Of a stretch of 64,000 nucleotides of DNA, positions 34,564 to 42,805 are shown piece by piece. Numbering within the stretch: position 1 is the stretch's first letter; each line of letters starts with the position of its first letter. Under the pieces are notes generated by a model. That model searched no databases. It was given only the letters and a program-made list of their open reading frames with translations, and was not told the DNA's origin. Source of the DNA: Pedobacter sp. MC2016-14 (GTDB lineage Bacteria; Bacteroidota; Bacteroidia; Sphingobacteriales; Sphingobacteriaceae); contig NZ_JAJMPA010000002.1 in the NCBI RefSeq assembly GCF_020991475.1, positions 310,001-374,000 of the forward strand, written 5' to 3'. A program made the translations under genes and the position numbers.

Positions 34564-35178
34564 ATGAATGAATCCAATTTTTTAAAACTCTCTCAGTTAT
34601 CAGCCGGAGATTACCAGGCTTTTTTATACGATTGTGACGGTACCCTCACAGACAATATGCCTGCACACACGCAGAGTTATGTAGAAGTGGCCAGGGAGTA
34701 TAACGTAGTTTTTGATCCGAAGATTATTGATGAACTGGCGGGCTGGCCCATCACAAATGTGGTAGAGGAAATTAACCTGCGTTATCAAACAAATATGGTT
34801 CCTGAAGAATTCAGGATCAGAAAGGCGCAGGTTTACAGGGAGCAATTTCTTGAAAAAATTACCCCTATTGATTATGTGGTAGATCACCTGAAGCTAAATG
34901 CGGGGCGTGTGCGTATTGGCGTAGTATCGGGTGGTGATAAATCAGGCATAGAAAGAACACTTGAAATTTTAGGCATCCGGGATTTGGTAGAAGTGCTGAT
35001 TTGCTCAGGTGATACGGAACGCGGAAAACCATTTGCAGATCCATTTCTCAGGGCAGCTGAACTTTTAAATGTAGAACCCTCTAAATGTCTTGTGTTTGAA
35101 GATGGTTTGCCTGGTATAAAAGCAGCGGAGGCCGCTAATATGCACTGGATTAGGGTAGATCAACTTACTTTTGGTTAG
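34564..35178 (+). CDS. HAD-family phosphatase, beta-phosphoglucomutase-like
   Basis: This is a 204-residue HAD hydrolase. The nucleophile motif is DCDGTLTD (D23 and D25), followed by a helical cap (about 30-95), motif II (VVSGG), a motif III lysine in RGKPFADPF, and acid motif IV (VFEDGLPGIKAA). This pattern is found in YqaB-like and beta-phosphoglucomutase-like enzymes. The substrate is probably a sugar phosphate, but sequence does not settle it. It stands in front of the VirJ-like gene by 20 bases and may be co-transcribed with it. Confidence 0.85.
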   Translation: MNESNFLKLSQLSAGDYQAFLYDCDGTLTDNMPAHTQSYVEVAREYNVVFDPKIIDELAGWPITNVVEEINLRYQTNMVPEEFRIRKAQVYREQFLEKITPIDYVVDHLKLNAGRVRIGVVSGGDKSGIERTLEILGIRDLVEVLICSGDTERGKPFADPFLRAAELLNVEPSKCLVFEDGLPGIKAAEAANMHWIRVDQLTFG

Positions 35179-35198
35179 GTTTTTGTTTCCGCTTTAAG

Positions 35199-35930
35199 AT
35201 GAAGTTTTGGCTGAGTGCAACAGGCATCTTTTTTATACTCCTTTTTTCTGGTTGTGGCCTATTGCTCAGGAACCGGAAGGGGAACCATCATGGTATTGAA
35301 AAGCATGACTTTGGCCTTCCGGTAATTACTTATCCGTCTGGTAATCCTTTTTCTCAACGGATATTGTTCTTATTCTCCGGAGATGGCGGATGGATAGATT
35401 TTGAAGATCAACTTGCTTTGGCCTATGCTAAACGAGGTTTTTTTGTGGTAGGTTTTAATTCAAGAAGTTACTTTTGGGAACAAAGAACACCGGAGCAGAC
35501 CGCAGTAGACGTGCAATTACTTGTTAAAAAATATACCGGTCTTTACAAGGGAAATAGAATTTACATGTGCGGCTATTCTTTTGGTGCAGATGTGCTTCCT
35601 TTTATATACAACCGCCTGCCTTTGGCAACCAAAAATAAAGTGATTGCATTGCAAATGCTTTCTCCATTTGCTACATCAGATTTTATGGTCCATACGTCGG
35701 AATTGTTAAATCTTGCTGACGATAACCACCCTTATAAAGTGCGGCAGGAGGTAGAGAAAATTACCATTCCTATCTATTGCTTTTATGGAGAAGCAGAAAA
35801 TCCTAAAGCCCTGGCTTTAGTTAAGGCTGATAATTTTTCTATTGGCACGGTACCCGGTGGACACCGGTACGAAACTTCGGGATACGAACAAATTGTAGCT
35901 TCCTTGCGTCCGTCACGCAGATTTTTATAG
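35199..35930 (+). CDS. VirJ/AcvB-like alpha/beta hydrolase, lipoprotein
   Basis: This is a 243-residue lipoprotein (lipobox LFSGC, Cys19) with an alpha/beta hydrolase fold of the VirJ family. The motifs are LFSGDGGW near the oxyanion hole, the nucleophile elbow GYSFGAD (S127), and a C-terminal GGHRYE with the likely catalytic His. Agrobacterium AcvB, of this family, hydrolyses lysyl-phosphatidylglycerol, and its gene sits beside the MprF-type synthase gene lpiA. Here the next gene, facing it one base away, is MprF. That strongly suggests the same pair, made in a convergent layout. The family call is good; the substrate is inference. Confidence 0.75.
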   Translation: MKFWLSATGIFFILLFSGCGLLLRNRKGNHHGIEKHDFGLPVITYPSGNPFSQRILFLFSGDGGWIDFEDQLALAYAKRGFFVVGFNSRSYFWEQRTPEQTAVDVQLLVKKYTGLYKGNRIYMCGYSFGADVLPFIYNRLPLATKNKVIALQMLSPFATSDFMVHTSELLNLADDNHPYKVRQEVEKITIPIYCFYGEAENPKALALVKADNFSIGTVPGGHRYETSGYEQIVASLRPSRRFL

Positions 35931-35931
35931 T

Positions 35932-38520
35932 TTAATGTCCTTCAGATACTCTTTTTAAAGCCCTGGGAACTTGTAGCAGATGGTAGTTATGGCTATAAAT
36001 GAGGTATTTCTTTTCCCATGACGGATAAAATTTATCCTTATATTTTCTAAGCCCTTTAAACTGACCAAAAACTTTAAAGTTCTCGTAAGCATACTTGATG
36101 GTCTTTTGGGTAACATTTACTTCGTCCATTCCGGAAAGGGGCGCAAGGCCCATGTTTACGGAGGTGTAACCAGCAGCTTTGAGATAGAGGAAAGTTTTAG
36201 CCAGTAGCATGTCCAGTATGCCGTTAGGTGCGTCAGAAACTTTACGGATCAGGTCGTAGGTTGCCTCTCCGGCTGCATAATCCGGTACAAGATTTAAAAA
36301 AGCATAAATTTTCTCTTCTTCATCTTCTATGGTTAATATGGTCTGTTCTTTTAAAATAGGGATGTCAAATACCCCCTGAGTAAAAGCAACTTCCTTTTGA
36401 TTTAAATCCTTAAGCCACTCCAGGGATACGCTTTCCAGTTTTTGCAGTACGCCCTCTTTAACAGGTGCCTGATATACCTTGAGCGAATACCCCTCGGCAG
36501 ATAAACGGTTTACAGCACTCCGGGTAGTTTTCATTTTTCCGCCATCCATTGTAAAAGTACTGAGGTCTAAAATGGCTTCTTCACCAATCGGAATTGCTTT
36601 GCGTCCGGATGATTTGTAAAATTCCAATGAAGATTCTGGCACCCTGTAGTATGCACTAATGAAGCCGTTTTCCTGACAAAACTGTTCAAAGCTGTGAAGC
36701 ATTTCGAGTTTAATCTGCTCGTTTTCCGCAACAGGGTCTTCCAGCACAATAGCAAAATGCCTGGTTACCTTAAAACTGATGAAAGCCGTCTTTTCAGCAT
36801 TAAAATACAAAAATTTATCTGGGTAGGTTTTGAAATAATCCAGCGCAGAGGTGCCGAATTTTTTAAGTAATGCCCCGGCAATTTTAAAATCTTCTTCTGT
36901 ATTGTAAGGCTTGGAAAAATAAGGCTTTAGCAGACTAAAAATTACAAACATGATCAAGCCGGCCCCGGCAGCGTAAATGGAATATTCAAAGCGTTCACCA
37001 AACTTTGTCCTTGGAATTAGTGCAGAGTCATCTACCAGGAAAAATAATTTAATGACGGCTACAATTGCCTGATCGAGGTGAAAATCTAACCCAAAATGTC
37101 TTTTGTCTATAAAATAAAAGCCAAGTACCCCATAGGCCAATACAGCCAGTACAGCGTAAAGTAAAACGAGAAAATTAAAAGAAATGAACCTTGGATGGGG
37201 CCTTAGTTTGTAGAAACTTCTGGTGTACCACAAGGATGAACCCGCAATAAAAGCAAGAATTGCCTCTTCAAAATCTGCTGCTTTAATGAGATGCCCAATC
37301 ACCGAGAAAGCTGTAAGGGTTAAAGCTACATACCAGGCTCTTTTTGAACCCTGCAGCAGAAAGATACTAATCATCACCAGGATCAGTCCGAATACAAGTA
37401 CCAGTGCATTACTGGTAATGATTACATCTTCTGGCAAAAGGTCCTTTACTAATCTTAGTCGTGTGGGTATAGCTGGCGTAATTGCTGAAATGATATTTAC
37501 AATGCCTAAAACAAGAATGATACAGGCGGGTAGAATCCGTAAGATAAGGTTGTCTTTCTTTGTGATAAAACTTAAAATGCCGGCTAGTAAGGGAAGCCAG
37601 AATTCAAAAAATCTAAAGAGTAGAGTGATGGTTGCGGCAGCGAGTACCGGAAAGCCAAATTGCTGTAAGATGAAGGTAAGCGAAATTTCTATCGTGCCAA
37701 TTCCTCTAAGAAAGGGGGAGGCAATAAGCAAGACCACCATAACCATATAGCCAATAATGGCGGCTGGCCAGCTTGCGTTCAAGCCTAAGGCCAGCATCGC
37801 AATATACAGGTGTACAATGCCAATCAGTTCGATGCCAACTGAAACCAGTAAAGTCATCCAGAATTGCTTGCGGTTTACCTTTTCATCAATCATATCGTCG
37901 AGAATGGTGACGATAGAAGGACGGACTGCGCCCAGCCATTTGTAGGCAACCCCTTTTTTAGCAATAGAATAAATTAAGAAAATGAGTGTTGCGGTTAGCA
38001 ACAGCAAAAAGGCAAAGCTAAGTAGTTCCGCAGTTCCTAAATGGGTAAAAAGTAAGGCAATACCAATGACGGGAATTCCAACCAGCACCACAGATAGAAT
38101 ACCGCAAAAACCAAACAAGGTAGAGGCAAGATGGATTTGAGATTTTGTGATGTTTCGGGCTTCTATTTCTTTGGTGAAAAATACCAGCGAAGAGAAACCG
38201 CCTGCAGGAAGAAAAATGCTGATTAAATTTCTTTTTAAAAAAAGCCTTAGGGCAAGTGAAAGCGGTATTTTCTTATTTAACGCAGAAAAGCTGTGTACAT
38301 ACATTTGTGCCTGTGCCAGTACATATACGATAGTTAAAACGAGGCCGATACCTATAAAAAAAGGATCGCTATGCTCCAGCTGTTCTTTAATCTTAATCAC
38401 CTCCAGGTGCTCTTGTCTGATGAAGAAGGCAGCCATGCATAACATGAACATTGCAGCGAAAAATTGCCAGAAGAATTTGTTATAGATAAGTTTTGACAGG
38501 TATTGTTTAGCCTTGTGCAT
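35932..38520 (-). CDS. mprF: MprF: phosphatidylglycerol lysyltransferase/flippase
   Basis: This is an 862-residue, full-length MprF. The N-terminal half has 13-14 helices (flippase domain, UPF0104-like region with FLPAGGFSSLVFF). The C-terminal cytoplasmic DUF2156 synthase domain (about 545-850) has DLSTFTMDGGKM, TRSAVNRLSAEGY, ILDMLLAKTF and MGLAPLSG. MprF transfers Lys (or Ala) from tRNA to phosphatidylglycerol and flips the product, lowering the negative charge of the membrane and raising resistance to cationic peptides. It ends one base from the VirJ-like gene, which is its likely opposing hydrolase. Confidence 0.93.
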   Translation of the reverse strand: MHKAKQYLSKLIYNKFFWQFFAAMFMLCMAAFFIRQEHLEVIKIKEQLEHSDPFFIGIGLVLTIVYVLAQAQMYVHSFSALNKKIPLSLALRLFLKRNLISIFLPAGGFSSLVFFTKEIEARNITKSQIHLASTLFGFCGILSVVLVGIPVIGIALLFTHLGTAELLSFAFLLLLTATLIFLIYSIAKKGVAYKWLGAVRPSIVTILDDMIDEKVNRKQFWMTLLVSVGIELIGIVHLYIAMLALGLNASWPAAIIGYMVMVVLLIASPFLRGIGTIEISLTFILQQFGFPVLAAATITLLFRFFEFWLPLLAGILSFITKKDNLILRILPACIILVLGIVNIISAITPAIPTRLRLVKDLLPEDVIITSNALVLVFGLILVMISIFLLQGSKRAWYVALTLTAFSVIGHLIKAADFEEAILAFIAGSSLWYTRSFYKLRPHPRFISFNFLVLLYAVLAVLAYGVLGFYFIDKRHFGLDFHLDQAIVAVIKLFFLVDDSALIPRTKFGERFEYSIYAAGAGLIMFVIFSLLKPYFSKPYNTEEDFKIAGALLKKFGTSALDYFKTYPDKFLYFNAEKTAFISFKVTRHFAIVLEDPVAENEQIKLEMLHSFEQFCQENGFISAYYRVPESSLEFYKSSGRKAIPIGEEAILDLSTFTMDGGKMKTTRSAVNRLSAEGYSLKVYQAPVKEGVLQKLESVSLEWLKDLNQKEVAFTQGVFDIPILKEQTILTIEDEEEKIYAFLNLVPDYAAGEATYDLIRKVSDAPNGILDMLLAKTFLYLKAAGYTSVNMGLAPLSGMDEVNVTQKTIKYAYENFKVFGQFKGLRKYKDKFYPSWEKKYLIYSHNYHLLQVPRALKRVSEGH

Positions 38521-38640
38521 AACTGCAATTTTAAAAAAATTAAGGTTAAGTTTCTTAAAAATCTAATTGCCGACTTAGGAATTGTAAAATCTATGATATA
38601 ATTGATTTTAATTTCGCAATTTTACAGCCATTAACAAGGT

Positions 38641-39816
38641 ATGGGTAAGAAGATAATTAAGCTTTTAAACAACAGGTATTTCATCTTGTTTGTTTGGCTG
38701 CTGCTGGCAGTAGTAGTTGCTTTAAAACAGTACCATAAAGGAACGTTTAACAATTACCTCATATTCAAGTATACTTTTAACCATGCCCTTGAGCAGGTCA
38801 ATCTTTATGCTGAATATCCAAATGAGTACCAGGATAGTAATCATTATGGTCCTTTTTTTAGTCTGCTGATTGCACCTTTTGCCGTATTGCCAAATTGGTT
38901 GGGCATTTTGCTCTGGCAGATTGCAAATACTTTATTTTTATATTTTGCCATTAAGCAGTTGCCATTAAGCAGTTCAAAAGTGAATGCTGTATATTGGATT
39001 GTAGTACATGAATTGTTAACAGCAATGTTTGGGCTGCAGTTTAATGCTTCTATTGCCGCGGTAATTATTTTGGCTTATACATTGATTAATAGAGAAGAAA
39101 ACTTTTGGGCTGCCTTTTTTATTGCCTTTGGAACATTTGTAAAGCTTTATGGTATTGTAGGACTTGCCTTTTTCTTTTTTGTCAAAAAGAAGCCTCATTT
39201 TATTGCTTATTGCATTTTCTGGGGACTGGTATTTTTAATACTACCAATGTTTTTCTTCTCTCCTCAATATATTTTATCACAATACCAGGAATGGTACCTT
39301 TCTCTTTCAGAAAAACAGGGTCAGAATGCCTCATTGGTATCTATGCAGGATATTTCTGTAATGGGAATGGCCAGGAGGATCAGCGGAAATGCAGGATTGT
39401 CAAACTTGCCTTTCCTGCTAACAGGCATAGTACTTTTCACTTTACCTTATCTTCGTATCAGACAATATAAATCAGAAATTTTCAGGATGATGTATTTGTC
39501 TTCCGCTTTGATCTTTGCCGTAATCTTCAGCAATTCATCCGAGTCGCCCACTTATATCATTGCATTTGTTGGCGTTGCCATTTGGTTTATGATCCAGGAT
39601 CGCCCTGTAGGTCCTGTAATTATTGCTTTGTTTATTTTCGCATTGCTCTTAACCAGCCTATCTCCCTCAGATTTGTTTCCTGCCTTTGTAAGAAATAATT
39701 ATATCAAGCCTTATTCTTTAAAGGCCCTGCCATGTGTTTTAATCTGGTTATTTTTAACTTTCCAAATGCTGACTAAAAATTACGTTTCCTCAGCACAGCC
39801 CCTTAAAAATGGATAA
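38641..39816 (+). CDS. GT87-like (DUF2029) membrane glycosyltransferase
   Basis: This is a 391-residue integral membrane protein with about ten helices. A large first exported loop after helix one carries the NLYAEYPNEYQDSNHYGPFFS stretch, consistent with the active-site acid of GT-C enzymes. This fits the DUF2029/GT87 family, polyprenol-phosphate-sugar dependent transferases. It overlaps the GT2 gene by 8 bases, so it is coupled to the enzyme that should make its lipid-linked donor. The sugar is not known. Confidence in GT-C fold is moderate to good. Confidence 0.75.
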   Translation: MGKKIIKLLNNRYFILFVWLLLAVVVALKQYHKGTFNNYLIFKYTFNHALEQVNLYAEYPNEYQDSNHYGPFFSLLIAPFAVLPNWLGILLWQIANTLFLYFAIKQLPLSSSKVNAVYWIVVHELLTAMFGLQFNASIAAVIILAYTLINREENFWAAFFIAFGTFVKLYGIVGLAFFFFVKKKPHFIAYCIFWGLVFLILPMFFFSPQYILSQYQEWYLSLSEKQGQNASLVSMQDISVMGMARRISGNAGLSNLPFLLTGIVLFTLPYLRIRQYKSEIFRMMYLSSALIFAVIFSNSSESPTYIIAFVGVAIWFMIQDRPVGPVIIALFIFALLLTSLSPSDLFPAFVRNNYIKPYSLKALPCVLIWLFLTFQMLTKNYVSSAQPLKNG

Positions 39817-40741
39817 ATTGATTTCTGTAGTAATTCCTGCTTATAATGAAGAAGATAATATTGTTGTCATCATAGATCGTCTTGAGCAAATTTTAATGCA
39901 AAGAACTTATGCTTTTGAAATTATTCTGGTGGATGATGGAAGCAGAGATAAAACACTGTCCGTAATAAAGAAGATGGCGGCTGTAAAACCGAATATATTC
40001 TATATTGAGTTCTCCCGAAATTTTGGTCACCAGGCAGCTTTAAAAGCAGGTCTTGATCAGGCAAAAGGAGATTGCGTCATCTCCCTTGACGCTGATTTGC
40101 AACACCCGCCAGAGCTGATTTTACAAATGCTGGAAAAGTGGGAAGAAGGATTTGAGGTGGTCTATACCCGCAGGCAGGAAGATAAATCTTTGTCTTATAA
40201 AAAGAGAAAATCATCTGCCCTTTATTATAAATTACTCAATGCCCTATCAGATATTGAAATAGAATCCGGTACGGCAGATTTTAGGTTGCTGGATAAAAAA
40301 GTGATTGATGTATTCAGGGATTTTGGCGAAAATGAGCCTTTTATCAGAGGGCTGATTAAATGGTTAGGATTTAAGCAATTTGCCATAGACTATATTCCCG
40401 GAACACGCTACGCCGGTTCCAGTAAGTACAACCTTCGTAAAATGATGAAATTAGCCATTCATGGCGTTACTTCTTTTAGCATTAAGCCCCTATATTCCGC
40501 GGTATATTTAGGTTTCATTTTCTCTGGTTTATCTATATTGTATGTTCCCTATGTACTGCATGCTTTTTACCGGGGCGAAGAAGTAGATGGATGGGCATCT
40601 GTCATCATGACCATTGTGTTTTTTGGTGGTTTACAGCTCATCATCTTAGGCATTATTGGAATCTACATCGGCAAAATGTTTATGCAAGGCAAAAACAGGC
40701 CAACTTACATCATCAGCTCATCAAATTTGAAAAAGGACTAA
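39809..40741 (+). CDS. GT2 polyprenyl-phosphate sugar transferase (DPM1/GtrB-like)
   Basis: This is a 310-residue GT2 enzyme with the N-terminal GT-A fold (VVIPAYNEEDN, then VDDGSRD), the metal-binding DxD at D94-D96 (DADLQHPPE), and the ETD-region RLLDKKV. Two C-terminal helices (about 228-250 and 265-285) anchor it. GtrB/ArnC-type enzymes attach a sugar from a nucleotide donor to undecaprenyl phosphate. It overlaps the GT87-like gene and is immediately followed by the deacetylase ATG. A GtrA-like protein is nearby, the usual flippase partner. Confidence 0.9.
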   Translation: MDKLISVVIPAYNEEDNIVVIIDRLEQILMQRTYAFEIILVDDGSRDKTLSVIKKMAAVKPNIFYIEFSRNFGHQAALKAGLDQAKGDCVISLDADLQHPPELILQMLEKWEEGFEVVYTRRQEDKSLSYKKRKSSALYYKLLNALSDIEIESGTADFRLLDKKVIDVFRDFGENEPFIRGLIKWLGFKQFAIDYIPGTRYAGSSKYNLRKMMKLAIHGVTSFSIKPLYSAVYLGFIFSGLSILYVPYVLHAFYRGEEVDGWASVIMTIVFFGGLQLIILGIIGIYIGKMFMQGKNRPTYIISSSNLKKD

Positions 40742-41512
40742 ATGGTATTGTTAAGTTTTGACATTGAAGAATTTGATATGGCCTTTGAATATGGCCGTAC
40801 AATTAGTTTTGAAGATCAGATTAGTATTTCTACTAAAGGAACCAATCTGATTTTAGATCTACTGGCTAAGTATCAGTTTAAGGCGACATTTTTTTGCACA
40901 GCCACTTTTGCACAGCATGCACCCGAAATTTTGCGCCGGATTAATGATGAAGGGCATGAACTTGCCTCACATGGATATTACCATTCTAATTTTATACCAG
41001 AGCATTTGTTGACATCCAGGCAAGAACTGGAGCGCTTGTCGGGCCGGGAGATAAAAGGTTATCGTATGGCCAGAATGATGCCTGTTGATGAGAAAGAAAT
41101 TAAAAAAGCAGGTTATGTGTATAACAGCTCAATTAATCCTACCTGGCTACCCGGAAGGTACAATAACCTGAAAGTATCAAGAACGTATTTTGATCAGGAG
41201 GGTGTAATACAAATTCCCGCTTCGGTAAGCCCGATGCGTTTTCCTCTATTCTGGCTCTCATTTCACAATTTGCCCTTATGGTTATATAAATACCTGGTTA
41301 AAAGAACCTATAAAAAAGATGGTTACCTGAATGTATATTTTCATCCCTGGGAGTTTACAGATCTCCATGATCAGGAACGTTTTGGTTTTCCTGGCTATGT
41401 AAGCCGTAATTCGGGTGTGCAGATGGTGACAAGAATGGATAATTTTATGCAATGGATAAAGTTAAACAACTATCCAACTGGTACAATTAGTGCTTTTGTT
41501 TCTTCTTTGTAA
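40742..41512 (+). CDS. Polysaccharide deacetylase family protein
   Basis: This is a 256-residue NodB-type deacetylase. The metal-site signature is seen as FDIEEFDMA (acid pair near residues 6-10) and HGYYHSN (His-x3-His). The lack of a signal peptide indicates cytoplasmic action. Its place in a GT2/GT87/GtrA set resembles ArnD, which removes a formyl group from a lipid-linked aminosugar; here it could act on an N-acylated lipid-linked sugar. It abuts the GT2 stop codon. Its last 26 bases overlap the 3' end of the convergent GtrA gene. Confidence 0.85.
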   Translation: MVLLSFDIEEFDMAFEYGRTISFEDQISISTKGTNLILDLLAKYQFKATFFCTATFAQHAPEILRRINDEGHELASHGYYHSNFIPEHLLTSRQELERLSGREIKGYRMARMMPVDEKEIKKAGYVYNSSINPTWLPGRYNNLKVSRTYFDQEGVIQIPASVSPMRFPLFWLSFHNLPLWLYKYLVKRTYKKDGYLNVYFHPWEFTDLHDQERFGFPGYVSRNSGVQMVTRMDNFMQWIKLNNYPTGTISAFVSSL

Positions 41513-41969
41513 ATGTAACGTACGTTTGGAAGAAGTAACTAAAAAGGGATAAAATGACTATAATTAACGCTTGTGCGGGGGTTGCCCACATTTTCAGGTA
41601 GCCCACCAGGAAGTGGAGCAATGCGTAATCAAAATAAATACTCATTGCGGTAACCGTTGCATACCTGAACAATTGTACTTCTGCTTTTAAATCTGATTCC
41701 TGAAATACAATATATTTATTGAGTAAAAAGCCAACAGGAAAGCTGAAAGATAAAGCTATGGCATATGCGGCAATGTATCTGGTTAGTGCTATGTTCCCGA
41801 AATAAACGACATTATCTGTGAATATGAAATTATAACTGAGGAAAAATATACATAGATTGAGTGCTGCGTTACTTCCCCCGGAAACGGCATATCTGAACGT
41901 CTGCCGGGGGATATATTTTTCAAAGGGAGGGTAAAAGAAATCGATTATCGCGTGTATTGCTTTTTTCAT
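41487..41969 (-). CDS. GtrA-like flippase family protein
   Basis: This 160-residue protein of the GtrA family has four membrane helices (about residues 24-45, 55-80, 95-115 and 125-148). GtrA proteins are thought to flip undecaprenyl-phosphate sugars. The QTFRYAVSGGSNAALNL motif at the start is typical. It runs opposite to the three-gene GT set and overlaps the deacetylase by 26 bases. Its own promoter should lie in 41970-42066. It would complete the donor pathway: GT2 loads the lipid, GtrA flips it and the GT87-like enzyme uses it outside. Confidence 0.85.
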   Translation of the reverse strand: MKKAIHAIIDFFYPPFEKYIPRQTFRYAVSGGSNAALNLCIFFLSYNFIFTDNVVYFGNIALTRYIAAYAIALSFSFPVGFLLNKYIVFQESDLKAEVQLFRYATVTAMSIYFDYALLHFLVGYLKMWATPAQALIIVILSLFSYFFQTYVTFTKKKQKH

Positions 41970-42066
41970 CAGCTTTTATGTGCTTTAAGATCATGCAGTT
42001 TCAGCTTTATTCTCGTTATTGTTCCCCTGCCTTTCATTTGCTAAAGATAATTAATCTTTCAACATG

Positions 42067-42390
42067 TTAGTTCCTGAATTCCTCATACAGGTGGATGAGT
42101 TTATTTTGAAGTATCACAATTTCATTTTGAAGGCCACTAATTTTTATCTGTTGCAGAGAGATGAATGTCTTTGTGTCGTCTTTAGGGTCGGCATTGTCCA
42201 GGAAAAGTTCATGTAATTTGACACCGTAAATTTCGGATAGTCGCTTTAATTTGGTGTAAGAAATGTCTACCGTGCCCTTTTCCATTTTACAATAGGAAGC
42301 AACGGAACATTGTAGTTGCGTTGCAATTTGAATTTGTTTAAAATTGTTGCAGCGTCGCAATTCTTTAAGTTTTGAGGTGATTAATTTCAT
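42067..42390 (-). CDS. XRE-family helix-turn-helix regulator
   Basis: The start at 42390 (MKLITSKLKELRR) gives 107 residues; the open frame to 42426 would add a hydrophobic segment not usual for the family. An XRE helix-turn-helix lies at residues 6-62 (QIATQLQCSVASYCKMEKG). The C-terminal part (about 70-105) is likely a short coiled coil (LQQIKISGLQNEIVILQNKLI). The compact DNA-binding domain with a dimerising tail is typical of small Bacteroidota regulators. It reads away from the 415-bp non-coding stretch before 42806; control of that gene is possible but unproven. Confidence 0.8.
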   Translation of the reverse strand: MKLITSKLKELRRCNNFKQIQIATQLQCSVASYCKMEKGTVDISYTKLKRLSEIYGVKLHELFLDNADPKDDTKTFISLQQIKISGLQNEIVILQNKLIHLYEEFRN

Positions 42391-42805
42391 ATATTTTATG
42401 AATAATGATAACTCCAGTGTTATCAATCTGTATTTTGTTTTTTATTTTTCGAAAAACCACAATTTATTTTAAAATTCTTACATCATGTCTATAGAATCTT
42501 GAAGATAAGCTGGGCTAAACTTTAAGGTAAGCAGGAGGAAAGTGGAGGTTTAGCTCAATCTTTAAATGCTTTTTAAACGGTGTCTCATCGGTGTTTCTTC
42601 GCTTATAGACGAACAAACCCCGATGAAACTGCGACTAAAAGACGATGTAATCTTCCGGTTTCCTTCAACTTACCTTTCACTTACCTTCGGATTACCCCTA
42701 ACTTTTCTTCATCTTGATGCTGGTTTTGTGATTTCATGCGTTTTTTATTTTCCTTCATTAAACCAATTGAGAGTTGAACAGTCTTAAAGGTCAAAATTGA
42801 GAAAA
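42391..42805. other. Non-coding stretch with hairpin and C/T-rich tract
   Basis: This 415-base stretch has no gene that I can support. It contains a long A/T-rich segment (about 42425-42480), an imperfect hairpin (42585-42626) and a pyrimidine-rich tract (about 42655-42770) with the repeated TTACC units near 42670-42700. An open frame of 73 codons at 42566-42787 has no RBS-like context and a random composition. It may hold the promoter for the gene at 42806, a leader RNA or a mobile repeat. Confidence 0.5.
42585..42626. repeat. Imperfect 17-bp inverted repeat
   Basis: Arms 42585-42601 and 42610-42626 pair at 15 of 17 positions around an eight-base loop. No T-tract follows, so it is not a typical terminator. 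It lies about 180 bases before the start of the CBM9-like gene and may be an operator, an RNA leader hairpin or part of a repeat family. Confidence 0.45.

Noticed and set aside
42566-42787. 73-codon open frame in the non-coding stretch
   Set aside because: Includes the inverted repeat and the C/T-rich tract; random composition and no sign of a ribosome site.
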